This document shows positions 1 to 8,910 of a stretch of 64,000 nucleotides of DNA, in pieces. This DNA comes from Accumulibacter appositus (lineage in GTDB: Bacteria; Pseudomonadota; Gammaproteobacteria; Burkholderiales; Rhodocyclaceae): assembly GCF_035440685.1 (NCBI RefSeq), contig NZ_DAORMW010000019.1, one strand, 5' to 3'. The position numbers and the translations under genes were made by a program. Below the pieces are notes generated by a model. The model saw only the letters and a program-made list of their open reading frames with translations. It did not search any database and was not told the DNA's origin. Position 1 is the first letter of the stretch. The number at the start of each line of letters is the position of its first letter.

Positions 1-421
1 GCGGCACCGAGTTGCCCAAGGCGCGCCGGATTTCCACGACCGCATCCATCACGTAACGCAGGTGATCCCAGGGATCGGGAGCGCTGAGGTCGCGAATTGC
101 CCATTCTTCGCGCAGCGGCCGTTCGAAACGCGGCCCTTCACCATCGGTAAAATACAGTCCGAGGCCCATCGCGTCGGGGATGGTCAGGATGTCCGAGAAA
201 AGAATCGCGGCGTCAAGATCGAAACGCGCCAACGGTTGCAGGGTCACCTCGCAGGCCAGGCCCGGGTTGGTGCACAGCTGCATGAAGCTGCCCGCACGGG
301 CACGCGTTTCGCGGTATTCGGGAAGGTAGCGGCCAGCCTGACGCATCAACCAGACCGGCGTGTGCGTGGTCGGCTCTTTGAGCAGCGCTCGCAGAAAGGT
401 ATCGTTGGATGGGCGGGTCAC
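1..421 (-). CDS. hemE: Uroporphyrinogen decarboxylase, N-terminal part (cut by window edge)
   Basis: Decarboxylates the four acetate side chains of uroporphyrinogen III to give coproporphyrinogen III, a cytoplasmic step of haem synthesis. About 140 N-terminal residues are visible; the rest lies off the left edge. The reading contains the family signature RQAGRYLPEYR near residue 27, then a stretch ending AILFSDILTIPDAMGLGLYF, both diagnostic for HemE. I chose the GTG at 421-419 because the protein then begins VTRPSNDTFLRALL, matching usual HemE starts, and a GGAG lies six bases upstream. It follows trkH on the same strand by 58 bases, so it may be read through from the trk genes. Identification is firm; the exact start is likely. 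Confidence 0.9.
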   Translation of the reverse strand, partial: MTRPSNDTFLRALLKEPTTHTPVWLMRQAGRYLPEYRETRARAGSFMQLCTNPGLACEVTLQPLARFDLDAAILFSDILTIPDAMGLGLYFTDGEGPRFERPLREEWAIRDLSAPDPWDHLRYVMDAVVEIRRALGNSVP

Positions 422-479
422 GGCAAACTCCGGCGGCGAGCGAAAGAGGCTCGGAAAGCGCGATTATCCACTTTCCCCG

Positions 480-1934
480 CTACTTCCGCCAGAAAGCCGG
501 CGTCATGACCACCAGCAAGGTGAAGATCTCCAGCCGGCCGAGGAGCATGGCGAAGGTGCATACCCAGATCTGAAAGTCGCTCAGTCCGGCAAAATTGCTC
601 GCCGGCCCGACCTCTCCCAATCCCGGCCCGGTGTTGTTGATACTGGCGACGACCGCCGAAAATGCGGTGATGATCTCCAGCCCGGACAAGGAAAGGAGCA
701 GCGTCATGCTGGCAATGCAGACCATGTACACAAAGCCGAAGGCGAGCACCGCGAAGAGAATGTTCGGCGGCACGGCATCGTTGCCGACCTTCACCGGATG
801 CACGGCGTTGGGGTGCATGGCACGCATCAACTCGCGATACACCTGCTTGTAGAGCACCAGGGCACGAATCATCTTGATGCCACCACCCGTCGAGCCGGCA
901 CTGGTCGCGAAACTGCACAGGAACAACATCCACAGCGGGGCGAAGAACGGCCACAGGGCATAATCGGTGGTCGCGAAGCCGGTCGTCGTGGCAATCGAGA
1001 CGACATTGAACGCGGCATAGCGCAGGGCCTCGGCGAAGCTTGCATAGACGCCATGGAAAACGAGAAAGGCGGCGATGCCAAGGACACTGCCAAGAGTCAC
1101 CAGCAGAAACCAGCCGGCTTCCGGATCAGACCGGTAGGGGCGCAGCGAACCCCCGGAGAAGGCGACAAAGTGGGTTGCGAAGTTCATCCCGGCGAAGAGC
1201 ATGAAGGCGATGGCCACCGCTTCGATGGTCGGCGAGGCAAAATAGGCGAAGCTTGCGTCGTGGCTCGAGAAACCGCCGAGCCCCATGGTGGCGAACATGT
1301 GCATGATGGCATCGGATACGCTCATTCCCGCCAAATAATAGGCCAGCGCGCAGCAGATGGAGAGCAGCGAATAGACGATCCACAGGCCCTTCGCCGTTTC
1401 GGCGATGCGTGGCGTCATCTTGGTGTCCTTCATCGGCCCCGGCGTCTCGGCCTTGAACATCTGTCGGCCACCGATCCCCAGCAGGGGCAGGATGGCAACG
1501 GCGAGAACGATCAAGCCCATGCCGCCAAGCCAGACCATCTGCGTTCGCCACAGGTTGATCGACAGCGGCATGTCGTCCAGGCCGGTGAGAACGGTCGCGC
1601 CGGTAGTCGTCAGTCCGGATACGGCTTCAAAATAGGCGTCGGTGAAACTGAGCTGGAGTTCGAGAACCAAGGGCAGGGCGGCGTAGATCGGCAGCAGCGT
1701 CCACACCAGCGCAACCATCAGGAAGCCGTCACGAATCGTCAGATCGCGGGTTTCTCTGCGGGTGGCATACCACAGGCCGGCGCCGGTAGCGACAGTCAAC
1801 AGAAATGCTTCGTCGAAGGACGCGAAGGCGCCATCGTCGAGCCACCAGGAAACGCCCAGGGGAAGAAGCATGGTCAGCCCGAACATCAGGATCACCAGCG
1901 AGAGCACCCGGACCACCGGGTAGTAGCGTTGCAT
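480..1934 (-). CDS. trkH: Trk potassium uptake system, membrane subunit TrkH
   Basis: Inner-membrane potassium channel subunit of the Trk system, gated by the cytoplasmic TrkA ring. The 484-residue length is normal. The four pore-loop repeats that form the potassium filter are visible: TTTGATV (109-115), ATMGLGGFS (215-223), ATTTGF (315-320) and NNTGPGLGE (433-441). The protein is hydrophobic throughout, beginning with a membrane helix after MQRYYPVVRV. It lies nine bases downstream of trkA on the same strand, so both subunits are almost certainly co-transcribed. A 613-codon open frame on the opposite strand is a shadow of high GC coding and is not annotated. Confidence 0.95.
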   Translation of the reverse strand: MQRYYPVVRVLSLVILMFGLTMLLPLGVSWWLDDGAFASFDEAFLLTVATGAGLWYATRRETRDLTIRDGFLMVALVWTLLPIYAALPLVLELQLSFTDAYFEAVSGLTTTGATVLTGLDDMPLSINLWRTQMVWLGGMGLIVLAVAILPLLGIGGRQMFKAETPGPMKDTKMTPRIAETAKGLWIVYSLLSICCALAYYLAGMSVSDAIMHMFATMGLGGFSSHDASFAYFASPTIEAVAIAFMLFAGMNFATHFVAFSGGSLRPYRSDPEAGWFLLVTLGSVLGIAAFLVFHGVYASFAEALRYAAFNVVSIATTTGFATTDYALWPFFAPLWMLFLCSFATSAGSTGGGIKMIRALVLYKQVYRELMRAMHPNAVHPVKVGNDAVPPNILFAVLAFGFVYMVCIASMTLLLSLSGLEIITAFSAVVASINNTGPGLGEVGPASNFAGLSDFQIWVCTFAMLLGRLEIFTLLVVMTPAFWRK

Positions 1935-1943
1935 GCCCGCGGC

Positions 1944-3374
1944 TCAGAAGAAGTGGAAACCAACCTCGAACAGTTTTTCGACCTGCTTGACCACCTTCTT
2001 GTCGATGCAGAAGACGATCACGTGGTCACCGGTCTCGATGACTACGTCCTTGTGGGCGATGAGCACCCGCCCGATCTGCTTCTTTGCTCCCAGCCGGAAG
2101 AAGTTAAAGTCATCGGTCTCGCCGAGGTCGCGTACGATGGCGGCGATGAAGGCGCCGTGGATGACCGGCAGTTCGCCGACGCGGCGACCGACGGCGCGTG
2201 AATTCTTCTTGTCGCCGTGGGCGACGATCTCGAGCGCTTCGGCGGCACCGCGACGCAGGCTGTGCACCTGCACGACGTCACCATGACGGACATAGGTCAG
2301 CAGGGTACCGATCGAGACCTGAGCCGGCGAAATGGCGATGTCGATCGGCCCACCCTGTACCAGCTCGGCGTACGCCCGCCGGTTGATCAAGGCCACCACG
2401 CGCTGACAACCCATGCGCTTGGCCAGCGACGCGCCCATGATGTTGTCTTCATCGGCATTGCTCAGGGCGAGGAAGAGTTCCATCTCCTCGATGCCCTCCT
2501 GTTGCAGCAACTCCTCGTCGGTGGCGTCACCATTGAGGACCAGCACCGACTTCAACGAGTTGGCCACGAACTCGGCCCGACGGCGGTCCACTTCGATCAG
2601 CTTGACCTCGCACTTGCCTTCCAGTGCCTGAGCAACGCGATGGCCAATGTTGCCGCCGCCGGCAATCATCACCCGTCGCACGGGCTCCATCGAGCGCCGC
2701 AACTCGCGCATCACGGTGCGGATGTGTTCGTCGGCAGCGAGCACGAAGACCTCGTCCCCGTCGGCGATGATCGTCTCGCCGGTCGGCGTGATCGCACCGC
2801 CATGGCGATAGATGGCGGCGATGCGTCCGTCGATCTCGGGCGGCAGGTGGCTGCGCATCTCGGAGATCGGGCTACCGACCAACAGGCCGCCGGCGTAAGC
2901 ACGCAGGCCAACCAGCGCCAAACGTCCGCGGGCGAAGCTGAGCACTTGCAGCGCTTCCGGAAAATCGATCAGGCGCGCGATGTACTCGGTGATCACCTGT
3001 TCCGGGCACAGGGCGTAATCAACGGCGAAGTTCTCGGGTGCGAGCAGGGCTTCGCTGTCCAGAAAGTCATGCGCGCGCAACCTCGCTATGCGGGCAGGGA
3101 CGTTGAAGACGCTGTGCGCCACCTTGCAGGCGACGAGATTGGTCTCGTCACTCGGGGTCACGGCGATCAGCAGGTCGGCATCTTCGAGACCGGCATTGGC
3201 CAGCACCGAAGGATTCGAGGCATTGCCGATCACGGTGCGCAGATCGAAGCGATCCTGCAGGAAGGCCAGGCGCTCTTGATCGCTGTCGACGACGGTAATA
3301 TCGTTATTCTCGGAGACGAGACTTTCCGCAACGCTGGCACCGACCTGGCCGGCACCCAGAATGACGATCCTCAT
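1944..3374 (-). CDS. trkA: Trk potassium uptake system, regulatory subunit TrkA
   Basis: Cytoplasmic NAD(H)-binding regulator of TrkH. At 476 residues it is the full tandem form, with two RCK_N (Rossmann) and two RCK_C domains. The first nucleotide-binding loop is GAGQVGASVAE (residues 7-17) and the second is AGGGNIGHRVAQ near residue 237. The start is supported by a GGGAGGG Shine-Dalgarno stretch a few bases upstream. It lies between ntrX (36 bases upstream) and trkH (9 bases downstream). The ntrY-ntrX-trkA-trkH order is common in betaproteobacteria, so potassium uptake may be transcribed with the two-component system. Confidence 0.96.
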   Translation of the reverse strand: MRIVILGAGQVGASVAESLVSENNDITVVDSDQERLAFLQDRFDLRTVIGNASNPSVLANAGLEDADLLIAVTPSDETNLVACKVAHSVFNVPARIARLRAHDFLDSEALLAPENFAVDYALCPEQVITEYIARLIDFPEALQVLSFARGRLALVGLRAYAGGLLVGSPISEMRSHLPPEIDGRIAAIYRHGGAITPTGETIIADGDEVFVLAADEHIRTVMRELRRSMEPVRRVMIAGGGNIGHRVAQALEGKCEVKLIEVDRRRAEFVANSLKSVLVLNGDATDEELLQQEGIEEMELFLALSNADEDNIMGASLAKRMGCQRVVALINRRAYAELVQGGPIDIAISPAQVSIGTLLTYVRHGDVVQVHSLRRGAAEALEIVAHGDKKNSRAVGRRVGELPVIHGAFIAAIVRDLGETDDFNFFRLGAKKQIGRVLIAHKDVVIETGDHVIVFCIDKKVVKQVEKLFEVGFHFF

Positions 3375-3410
3375 TTACTTTTCCCTCCCTGAGCAGCATG
3401 CGGCGAGAGC

Positions 3411-4667
3411 TTACTCGCGCTCGTCGCCGCGCCGACCGATATTGAGACCAAGCTGCCTCAGCTTTCGGTACAGGTGGGTGCGTTCGAGGCCCGTCTTCTC
3501 GGCCAAGCGCGTCATATTACCGCGTTCGCCAGCCAGATGATATTCGAAATACATTCGTTCGAAGGCTTCTCGGGCTTCCCGGAGCGGCTGATCGAGAAAC
3601 AGCGCCGGCAGCGGCGCGGCGGCACCGCCCGAGTCGGTCTGCAGGATGCGCTCGACGTCTTCCGCGGCAATCTCCTCGTCGAGCGCCGAGAGCGCGAGGT
3701 TCTTCACGGTCGTCAACAGCTCCGCCCATTCGCCATGCCAGTGGTGCAGACGCAGGGCATTACGCGCACCACTCGAGAACAGGCGTAAGGGCACTTCACC
3801 GCGCTCGGCGAGATGGGCGAGGAGCAGGGAGGCTATCTCGGGAACGTCGTCGGCGTGGCCGGAAATCTGCGGTAGCGCCACCCAGACTTCGCCGAGACGA
3901 TTGACCAGCAGCGGATCCCAACCGGCGTCGACCAGTGCCGGCAGCGAGCGACTGGAGGCGGCGACCATTTGCAGGTTGTGCCGTTCCAGGCGTTCGAGCG
4001 CGAAAACAAGATTCATCTGCTGCAGTTTGCCAAGCAGCGCCAGGTCGGCGATGAAGACCACCCCGCCACTGGCGTTGTGCAGCATCTCCTGGGTCAGCGG
4101 CGTACTCGCCGCCGAGAGATCCAGCCACGGTGTGCGGTGCGTCTGCAAGGTACGCGCGCAGATTTCCGCGATGCTGCCCGAGGCGCTTTTCAGCAGCAGG
4201 ACCGAGGTCTTGGCGGCCGCCTGTTCGAGACGCCTCTTGAGGTCCTTGAGCAGCGGCGAGCGCGCGAAGGCGTCGAGGGTCAGCGGCTTCTTCTCGAGCA
4301 CTGTTTCGTGCTTGAGCGCCTTCTTCACGGTCGCCAGCAACTTCTGCAGGGCGATCGGTTTCTCGAGGAAGTCGGTGGCGCCGATGCGCGTTGCCTCGAC
4401 CGCCGAATCGATCGTTCCATGCCCGGACATCATCACCACCGGCATGGTCAGCAAGCCGCTCGCCGCCCACTCCTTGAGTAGGGATATGCCATCGGTATCA
4501 GGCATCCAGATATCCAGGAGGACCAGATCGGGGCGCATGTCGGCGCGCACCTTGCGCGCCGCTGCGGCATTTTCGGCCAGGGAGATCGAGTGTCCCTCGT
4601 CGGCAAGAATCTCGGAAAGCAGCTCGCGAATGCCCATTTCATCATCGACGATCAGTATTTGCGCCAT
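3411..4667 (-). CDS. ntrX: NtrX-type response regulator with degenerate AAA+ domain
   Basis: Response regulator partner of NtrY, implicated in nitrogen, redox or envelope signalling depending on species. The start MAQILIVDDE was chosen because it begins the receiver domain directly and sits one base after the ntrY stop. The receiver has phosphoacceptor D52 (VLLDIWMP) and the conserved FLEKP lysine. The C-terminus is a Fis-type helix-turn-helix (RLAEKTGLERTHLYRKLRQL). The middle corresponds to the sigma-54 AAA+ domain but is eroded: the Walker A site reads LLLKSASGSIAEIC, Walker B reads GGVVFIADLALL, and no GAFTGA loop is present. It probably cannot hydrolyse ATP or open sigma-54 promoters, so it may act as a plain DNA-binding regulator. 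Length 418 residues. Confidence 0.88.
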   Translation of the reverse strand: MAQILIVDDEMGIRELLSEILADEGHSISLAENAAAARKVRADMRPDLVLLDIWMPDTDGISLLKEWAASGLLTMPVVMMSGHGTIDSAVEATRIGATDFLEKPIALQKLLATVKKALKHETVLEKKPLTLDAFARSPLLKDLKRRLEQAAAKTSVLLLKSASGSIAEICARTLQTHRTPWLDLSAASTPLTQEMLHNASGGVVFIADLALLGKLQQMNLVFALERLERHNLQMVAASSRSLPALVDAGWDPLLVNRLGEVWVALPQISGHADDVPEIASLLLAHLAERGEVPLRLFSSGARNALRLHHWHGEWAELLTTVKNLALSALDEEIAAEDVERILQTDSGGAAAPLPALFLDQPLREAREAFERMYFEYHLAGERGNMTRLAEKTGLERTHLYRKLRQLGLNIGRRGDERE

Positions 4668-4668
4668 G

Positions 4669-6822
4669 TCAGGCCTCGGAGGAAAGTGTGTGCGAACGGT
4701 GGCTACTCGTCGACGAGGACGCCAGCGGCAGCGTAATGCTGACCATTGCACCGACCGCCTGGCGATTGTTCACCTTGACGCGGCCGTGATGTTCGTCGAC
4801 GATCTTCTTGACGATCGCCAGACCGAGGCCGGTACCCCGCGCCTTGGTCGTTACGTAGGGCTCCAGGACGCGGGCCATGACTTCAGGCGAGAACCCCGGC
4901 CCACGATCGCTGACCACCATCTCGGCCATGTTGTCCAGCTGCAGGGTGCTGATCGTGATCCGCGGTGAGTCGGCCATTTCCTGCGCGTCCTCGGCGTTGC
5001 GCAGGAGATTGTGAATGACTTGCCGTAGCTGTGTGGCGTCACCCCAGACGGGCGGTAGATCGCCGGCGAGCTTGAGCTTGATCGCTGCCCGCGAGGTTTC
5101 ATAAAGGCCGAGCACTTCGCTGATCAGCGCGTTGAGGTCCAGAGCGGCCAGCTCGGGGGCGGGCAGGCGCGCGTAATCGCTGAAATCATTGACCATCCGC
5201 TTCATCGCCTCGACCTGTCTGATGATGGTCTGCGTCGAGCGGTCGAGCATGTCGGCGTCGGCGCCACTGAGCCGGTCAGCCAGCTTCATCTGCAAGCGTT
5301 CGGCCGAGAGCTGGATTGGTGTCAGCGGATTCTTGATTTCGTGCGCCAGTCGGCGCGCGACTTCGCCCCAGGCAGCACTTCGCTGCGCGGCGATCAGCCG
5401 CGTCACATCGTCGAAAACCACCACGTAGCCGCCCAGGGATTCGCTCGGCAGCTTGGTACCGCGCAGCAGCAGGATCTGCGGCAGGCTGCCAAGCGCATCG
5501 AGCTCTATCTGCTCCTGCCATTCGTTGCTGTCGTGTTCGGCAAAGGCGTCGAGAATGGCCTCGCCGAGCTTCTTCTGGCGCGGCCAATCGCTGGCTGCGC
5601 TACCGAGCAGCGCGCCAAAATCATCGGCCAGGATGGTTAGCGCCCCCTCATTGACGGTGCGCAACACGAAGCGCGCATCGAAGACCAGCACGCCAGCGGA
5701 GAGGTTGGCGAGAATGGACTCCAGATAGGCACGCGCTGCTTCCAGCTCGGCACGCTGACGTTCATTGTCACGACGTGCTTCGTCCAGCTGGCTGGTCATC
5801 TGTTTGAACGAGCGCGTCAGCACGCCCAGCTCGTCGCTGCTGTACACCTCCTGGCGAGGGGTGTAATCGCCAGCAGTCACTGCCTGCGTCCCCTCGGCAA
5901 GAATCGACAGCGGCGCCGACAGGCGACGCGCCAGGACGAAGGCCAGCGCTATCGCGGTGAACAACGCCAGGAGCACGGTCAGCGTCAGCGTCATGGCGTA
6001 GATGCGCGTCAAGCCCTCACGGCCCAGCGACAGCTCCTGATAGTCTGCATAGACCGTCTGTACGCTGTCGGCGTTGAGTGCCAGGGCAGCCGGCACCGGG
6101 TCGCTCAACTGCAGAATGCGCGTCTCGCCTCCGAGACCCGGCGGCGTCACCGCGACGAGAACGCGCAAGGACAGATCTTTTCCGCCCTCGCTTTCGAGAA
6201 GCGCGACGCGGCGTTCGCTGAGCACCCGGCGCAACTCTTTGTCTGCCGGCTGTTTTGGTATCAGCGTCGCCAGTTCGCCGGTGGCGGTGGCCAGCAATTC
6301 GCCATTGGTCGCAAATAGTGCCGCCGATTGCAGGCCATACTGCTCGCGCAAGCGATTGAGATCGAGGCGACGCTGCGTTTCAGAACGTTCACCGAGTTCC
6401 AGGGCCATCGTCTGGGCTTTGGCCGCGAGATCCTCAAGCAGCGAATCAAGTGCGCTACGGCCAAGATTCAGGCCCGCCTCAAGCGCCTTCTCGACGCGAA
6501 CGTCGAACCAGGTTTCGATACTCTTGGTGACGAACTGTACCGACACCGCATAGATCAGGACACCCGGCAGGACGGCCATCAGGCCAAACATCAACATCAG
6601 GCGCAGCTTGAGTCGGGAACCGAATACCTTGGCCTGGTGTTCTCCCCACAGCGAGCGCAACTGCCAGCTGATCAGTGCCAGCAACGACAAGGCGACGATG
6701 GCATTCAATCCCAACAGCCACGCGTAGTTGCTGGCAAAGAGTGCGGTGTTGGCGCTCGCCGAGGCCAACAGGAAAAGCAGGATGGCGCCGAACGAGGCGG
6801 CGGCGACGATCAGTATTTTCAT
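4669..6822 (-). CDS. ntrY: NtrY-type sensor histidine kinase
   Basis: Inner-membrane sensor kinase of the NtrYX pair, 717 residues. Three N-terminal membrane helices (about residues 3-25, 33-53 and 72-95) precede an extracytoplasmic segment rich in alanine and leucine. A fourth helix near 280-300 leads into HAMP (ARRLSAPLSILAEGTQAV), a PAS region around 360-470, the phosphoacceptor histidine in LAHEIKNPLTPIQ, and a HATPase domain with NLLRNAEDA, DRGPGF and GTGLGLAIVKK. All catalytic boxes look intact, in contrast to the eroded AAA+ part of its partner. Its start overlaps the DUF4390 stop by four bases and its stop is one base from ntrX, so the three genes are translationally coupled. Confidence 0.93.
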   Translation of the reverse strand: MKILIVAAASFGAILLFLLASASANTALFASNYAWLLGLNAIVALSLLALISWQLRSLWGEHQAKVFGSRLKLRLMLMFGLMAVLPGVLIYAVSVQFVTKSIETWFDVRVEKALEAGLNLGRSALDSLLEDLAAKAQTMALELGERSETQRRLDLNRLREQYGLQSAALFATNGELLATATGELATLIPKQPADKELRRVLSERRVALLESEGGKDLSLRVLVAVTPPGLGGETRILQLSDPVPAALALNADSVQTVYADYQELSLGREGLTRIYAMTLTLTVLLALFTAIALAFVLARRLSAPLSILAEGTQAVTAGDYTPRQEVYSSDELGVLTRSFKQMTSQLDEARRDNERQRAELEAARAYLESILANLSAGVLVFDARFVLRTVNEGALTILADDFGALLGSAASDWPRQKKLGEAILDAFAEHDSNEWQEQIELDALGSLPQILLLRGTKLPSESLGGYVVVFDDVTRLIAAQRSAAWGEVARRLAHEIKNPLTPIQLSAERLQMKLADRLSGADADMLDRSTQTIIRQVEAMKRMVNDFSDYARLPAPELAALDLNALISEVLGLYETSRAAIKLKLAGDLPPVWGDATQLRQVIHNLLRNAEDAQEMADSPRITISTLQLDNMAEMVVSDRGPGFSPEVMARVLEPYVTTKARGTGLGLAIVKKIVDEHHGRVKVNNRQAVGAMVSITLPLASSSTSSHRSHTLSSEA

Positions 6823-7490
6823 TTGCCGTCACCGCTCGTTGGCGCCACCGGCAGGTGCGCGGGAGGCGCCACCGGCACGATCTGGGTACCCGTCCCTCCG
6901 GGCTGCACCGAGTCGCCCGGAGTGAAGGTCCAGCGAGCCCACTCCGACGAAAGGTTCCAGTCCCGGTTGGCCAGCGCATTAACCTGAAAGGTCTTCGGCA
7001 TCTGGCTCAGGTCGAGACGCATGCGCACCGCGGCAAGATAGGTTTGATCCGGCTGCACGAGGCTCTTGTCGAACACCTGCCAGTTGCGCAGGCGTGACAG
7101 GATGCGCACGGCTTCTTCCAGCGAGGCGAAGCTCTGATGCAGGGCGCCGCTGGACAAACGATATTGGCGGGTGAGGGCATGGTAGGAAAGCAGTAGCGAC
7201 TGGCTGCGATTGGCAACTTGTTCGTCGAGCCAGTACCAACGCGAGCGAGTAAGCTCGAAATCGATGACGAAGTACAGCCCGACGCCCCTGGCAACGGCGT
7301 CTTCGAGACGCGCATTCAGACTGACGCTGAAGTCGGCGGACAGGACATAGCCGTCATCACCGACCGAAAGCAGCGGATTGCGGGCGCTGATGTCTGCTGC
7401 GTGCAAGCCGGGTGAGGCGAACAGCAGCCACAGCCAGAAGAAAAACGCGCTAAGCCGCTTTCTGCAACAGGGCATAGAAGAATCCGTCAT
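6819..7490 (-). CDS. DUF4390 protein, predicted exported
   Basis: Protein of about 223 residues with an N-terminal hydrophobic signal (LSAFFFWLWLLFASPGLHA, cut likely after HAA), so it should be periplasmic. The body resembles the DUF4390 family, which in betaproteobacteria sits immediately before ntrY; its biochemical role is not known. The tail after about residue 190 is rich in proline and glycine and looks disordered. The annotated start overlaps the end of rsmB by 41 bases; an in-frame ATG at 7475 would shorten the overlap to 26 bases, and neither has a strong ribosome site. The four-base overlap with ntrY suggests a functional link with that sensor, perhaps as a periplasmic input; that is inference. 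Confidence 0.8.
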   Translation of the reverse strand: MTDSSMPCCRKRLSAFFFWLWLLFASPGLHAADISARNPLLSVGDDGYVLSADFSVSLNARLEDAVARGVGLYFVIDFELTRSRWYWLDEQVANRSQSLLLSYHALTRQYRLSSGALHQSFASLEEAVRILSRLRNWQVFDKSLVQPDQTYLAAVRMRLDLSQMPKTFQVNALANRDWNLSSEWARWTFTPGDSVQPGGTGTQIVPVAPPAHLPVAPTSGDGK

Positions 7491-8826
7491 GTTCAGGCCG
7501 CGGCAGGAGTTCTTCTTCGCTCAGGCGCCGCGCGTCGGGCTGGCGAAAGACGAAGGCATCAATCTGCGCACGGTTCTCTTCCGGAAAAACAGAACAGGTG
7601 GCGTAGAGGAGCTTGCCGCCCGGCTTCAATAGCGGCCAGAGACGATCGAGAATCTCTGCCTGAATACGCACGAAGCCTCTGATGTCGCTTTCGCGGCGCA
7701 GGTATTTGATGTCCGGATGGCGACGAACGACGCCCGAGGCGGAGCAGGGCACGTCGGCCAGGATCGCGTCAAACGGCTGGCCATCCCACCATTGCTCGGT
7801 CGCACAACAGTCGGCGGGCCTGACCGTCGCCCGCAGGCCCAGTCGGCGCAGGTTGTCCTCGATGCGACGCGTACGAGCGCCGTCGATATCGATGGCCAGT
7901 AGATCGAGATCGGCCGTTTCAAGCAGGTGGGCGGTCTTGCCGCCCGGCGCCGCACAGGCGTCGAGCACGCGCTGGCCCGCCGTCGGCGTCAGCAGCGCGG
8001 CGGCGCGCTGTGCGCCGGCGTCCTGAATCGACACCAAGCCGTCGGCAAATCCCGGTAAGTCATCGACCGCCATCGGCTTGTCGAGGAGCAGGGCCTGTCC
8101 GCCAAGCAGGCGCGCGGACCATCCCGCCGCCTGCAGGCTTGCCAGGTAGTCGGCGACCGAAATCCGGCGCTGATTGACGCGCAGGGTCATCGGCGGCTGC
8201 TCGTTGCCAGCGGCGACGATTGCCGACCAGCGATCAGGATAAGCGCGACGCAGGCGGGCCAACCACCAGCGCGGGTGCTGCTGCGTTGCTTCATCGTCGT
8301 CGGCCATGGCTGCATGCAAGGCTTGACGCTGCCGCTGATAGTTACGCAGCACACCATTCACCAGGCCCTTGAATGCCCCACCGGCCAGCTCAGCGGCAGC
8401 CGCAACCGCCTGATCGACAACCATGTAAGCGGAATCAGGACGCGTCTGCAAACGGTATAGGGCGGCCAGCAAGAGCGCTTCGGTTTCCGGATGGGGCAAG
8501 GCGCGCGTCAGCAAGCGCCCGAGGAGAAACTCGCCGCAGCCGTAGCGACGCAGGCTGCCGTAGGCCACATCCTGAGCAGCGGCGCGCGCTGCCGGCGGTT
8601 CGCCGCCAAGCGTGCTCAGCGCCTGTGTCAGGCTCTGCCCGGCGCGAACTGCGGCGACAACCCGCGCCGCCAGGAGGAGACTGAGGGCCAGGGAATCGGG
8701 GGCCAGCGCCGAAGAGGCCGACTCGCTACCGCGCCCGACCGCCGCCTGCGGCGCCTTTGCGGGCTTGCGTACGCGCACCGCACGCGCTGACGGAGATCGG
8801 GAGGGAGGTGAAGTCGACAAGGCCAA
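7450..8826 (-). CDS. rsmB: 16S rRNA (cytosine 967-C5)-methyltransferase RsmB
   Basis: SAM-dependent methyltransferase that modifies C967 of 16S rRNA. The 458-residue chain has a basic, low-complexity extension of about 45 residues, then a NusB-like RNA-binding domain (roughly 45-180) and a Rossmann methyltransferase domain. SAM motif I is LDACAAPGGKTAHLLE (near 285), motif IV is DVPCSASGVVRRHPD, and the catalytic cysteine is in ATCSVFPEEN. It heads the rsmB-DUF4390-ntrY-ntrX-trkA-trkH run. In many relatives rsmB follows def-fmt directly; here htpX and two plus-strand genes lie between. The N-terminal extension could be shortened by a later start. Confidence 0.93.
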   Translation of the reverse strand: MALSTSPPSRSPSARAVRVRKPAKAPQAAVGRGSESASSALAPDSLALSLLLAARVVAAVRAGQSLTQALSTLGGEPPAARAAAQDVAYGSLRRYGCGEFLLGRLLTRALPHPETEALLLAALYRLQTRPDSAYMVVDQAVAAAAELAGGAFKGLVNGVLRNYQRQRQALHAAMADDDEATQQHPRWWLARLRRAYPDRWSAIVAAGNEQPPMTLRVNQRRISVADYLASLQAAGWSARLLGGQALLLDKPMAVDDLPGFADGLVSIQDAGAQRAAALLTPTAGQRVLDACAAPGGKTAHLLETADLDLLAIDIDGARTRRIEDNLRRLGLRATVRPADCCATEQWWDGQPFDAILADVPCSASGVVRRHPDIKYLRRESDIRGFVRIQAEILDRLWPLLKPGGKLLYATCSVFPEENRAQIDAFVFRQPDARRLSEEELLPRPEHDGFFYALLQKAA

Positions 8827-8910
8827 GGATGCTTCGCTTTAGAGTGTGCGCCGAGTTTAGCACGATGCCCGACGATGGCGGCCTGGTCGCCGTGGGGCGA
8901 TAATGGCCCC

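Noticed and set aside
464..472. DnaA-box-like TTATCCACT between hemE and trkH
   Set aside because: Single near-match with no AT-rich region or further boxes; chance occurrence is likely.
360..2201. 613-codon open frame on plus opposite trkH and trkA
   Set aside because: Composition is that of an antisense shadow (Arg/Gly/His/Gln rich, no domain), while the minus strand encodes intact TrkH and TrkA.
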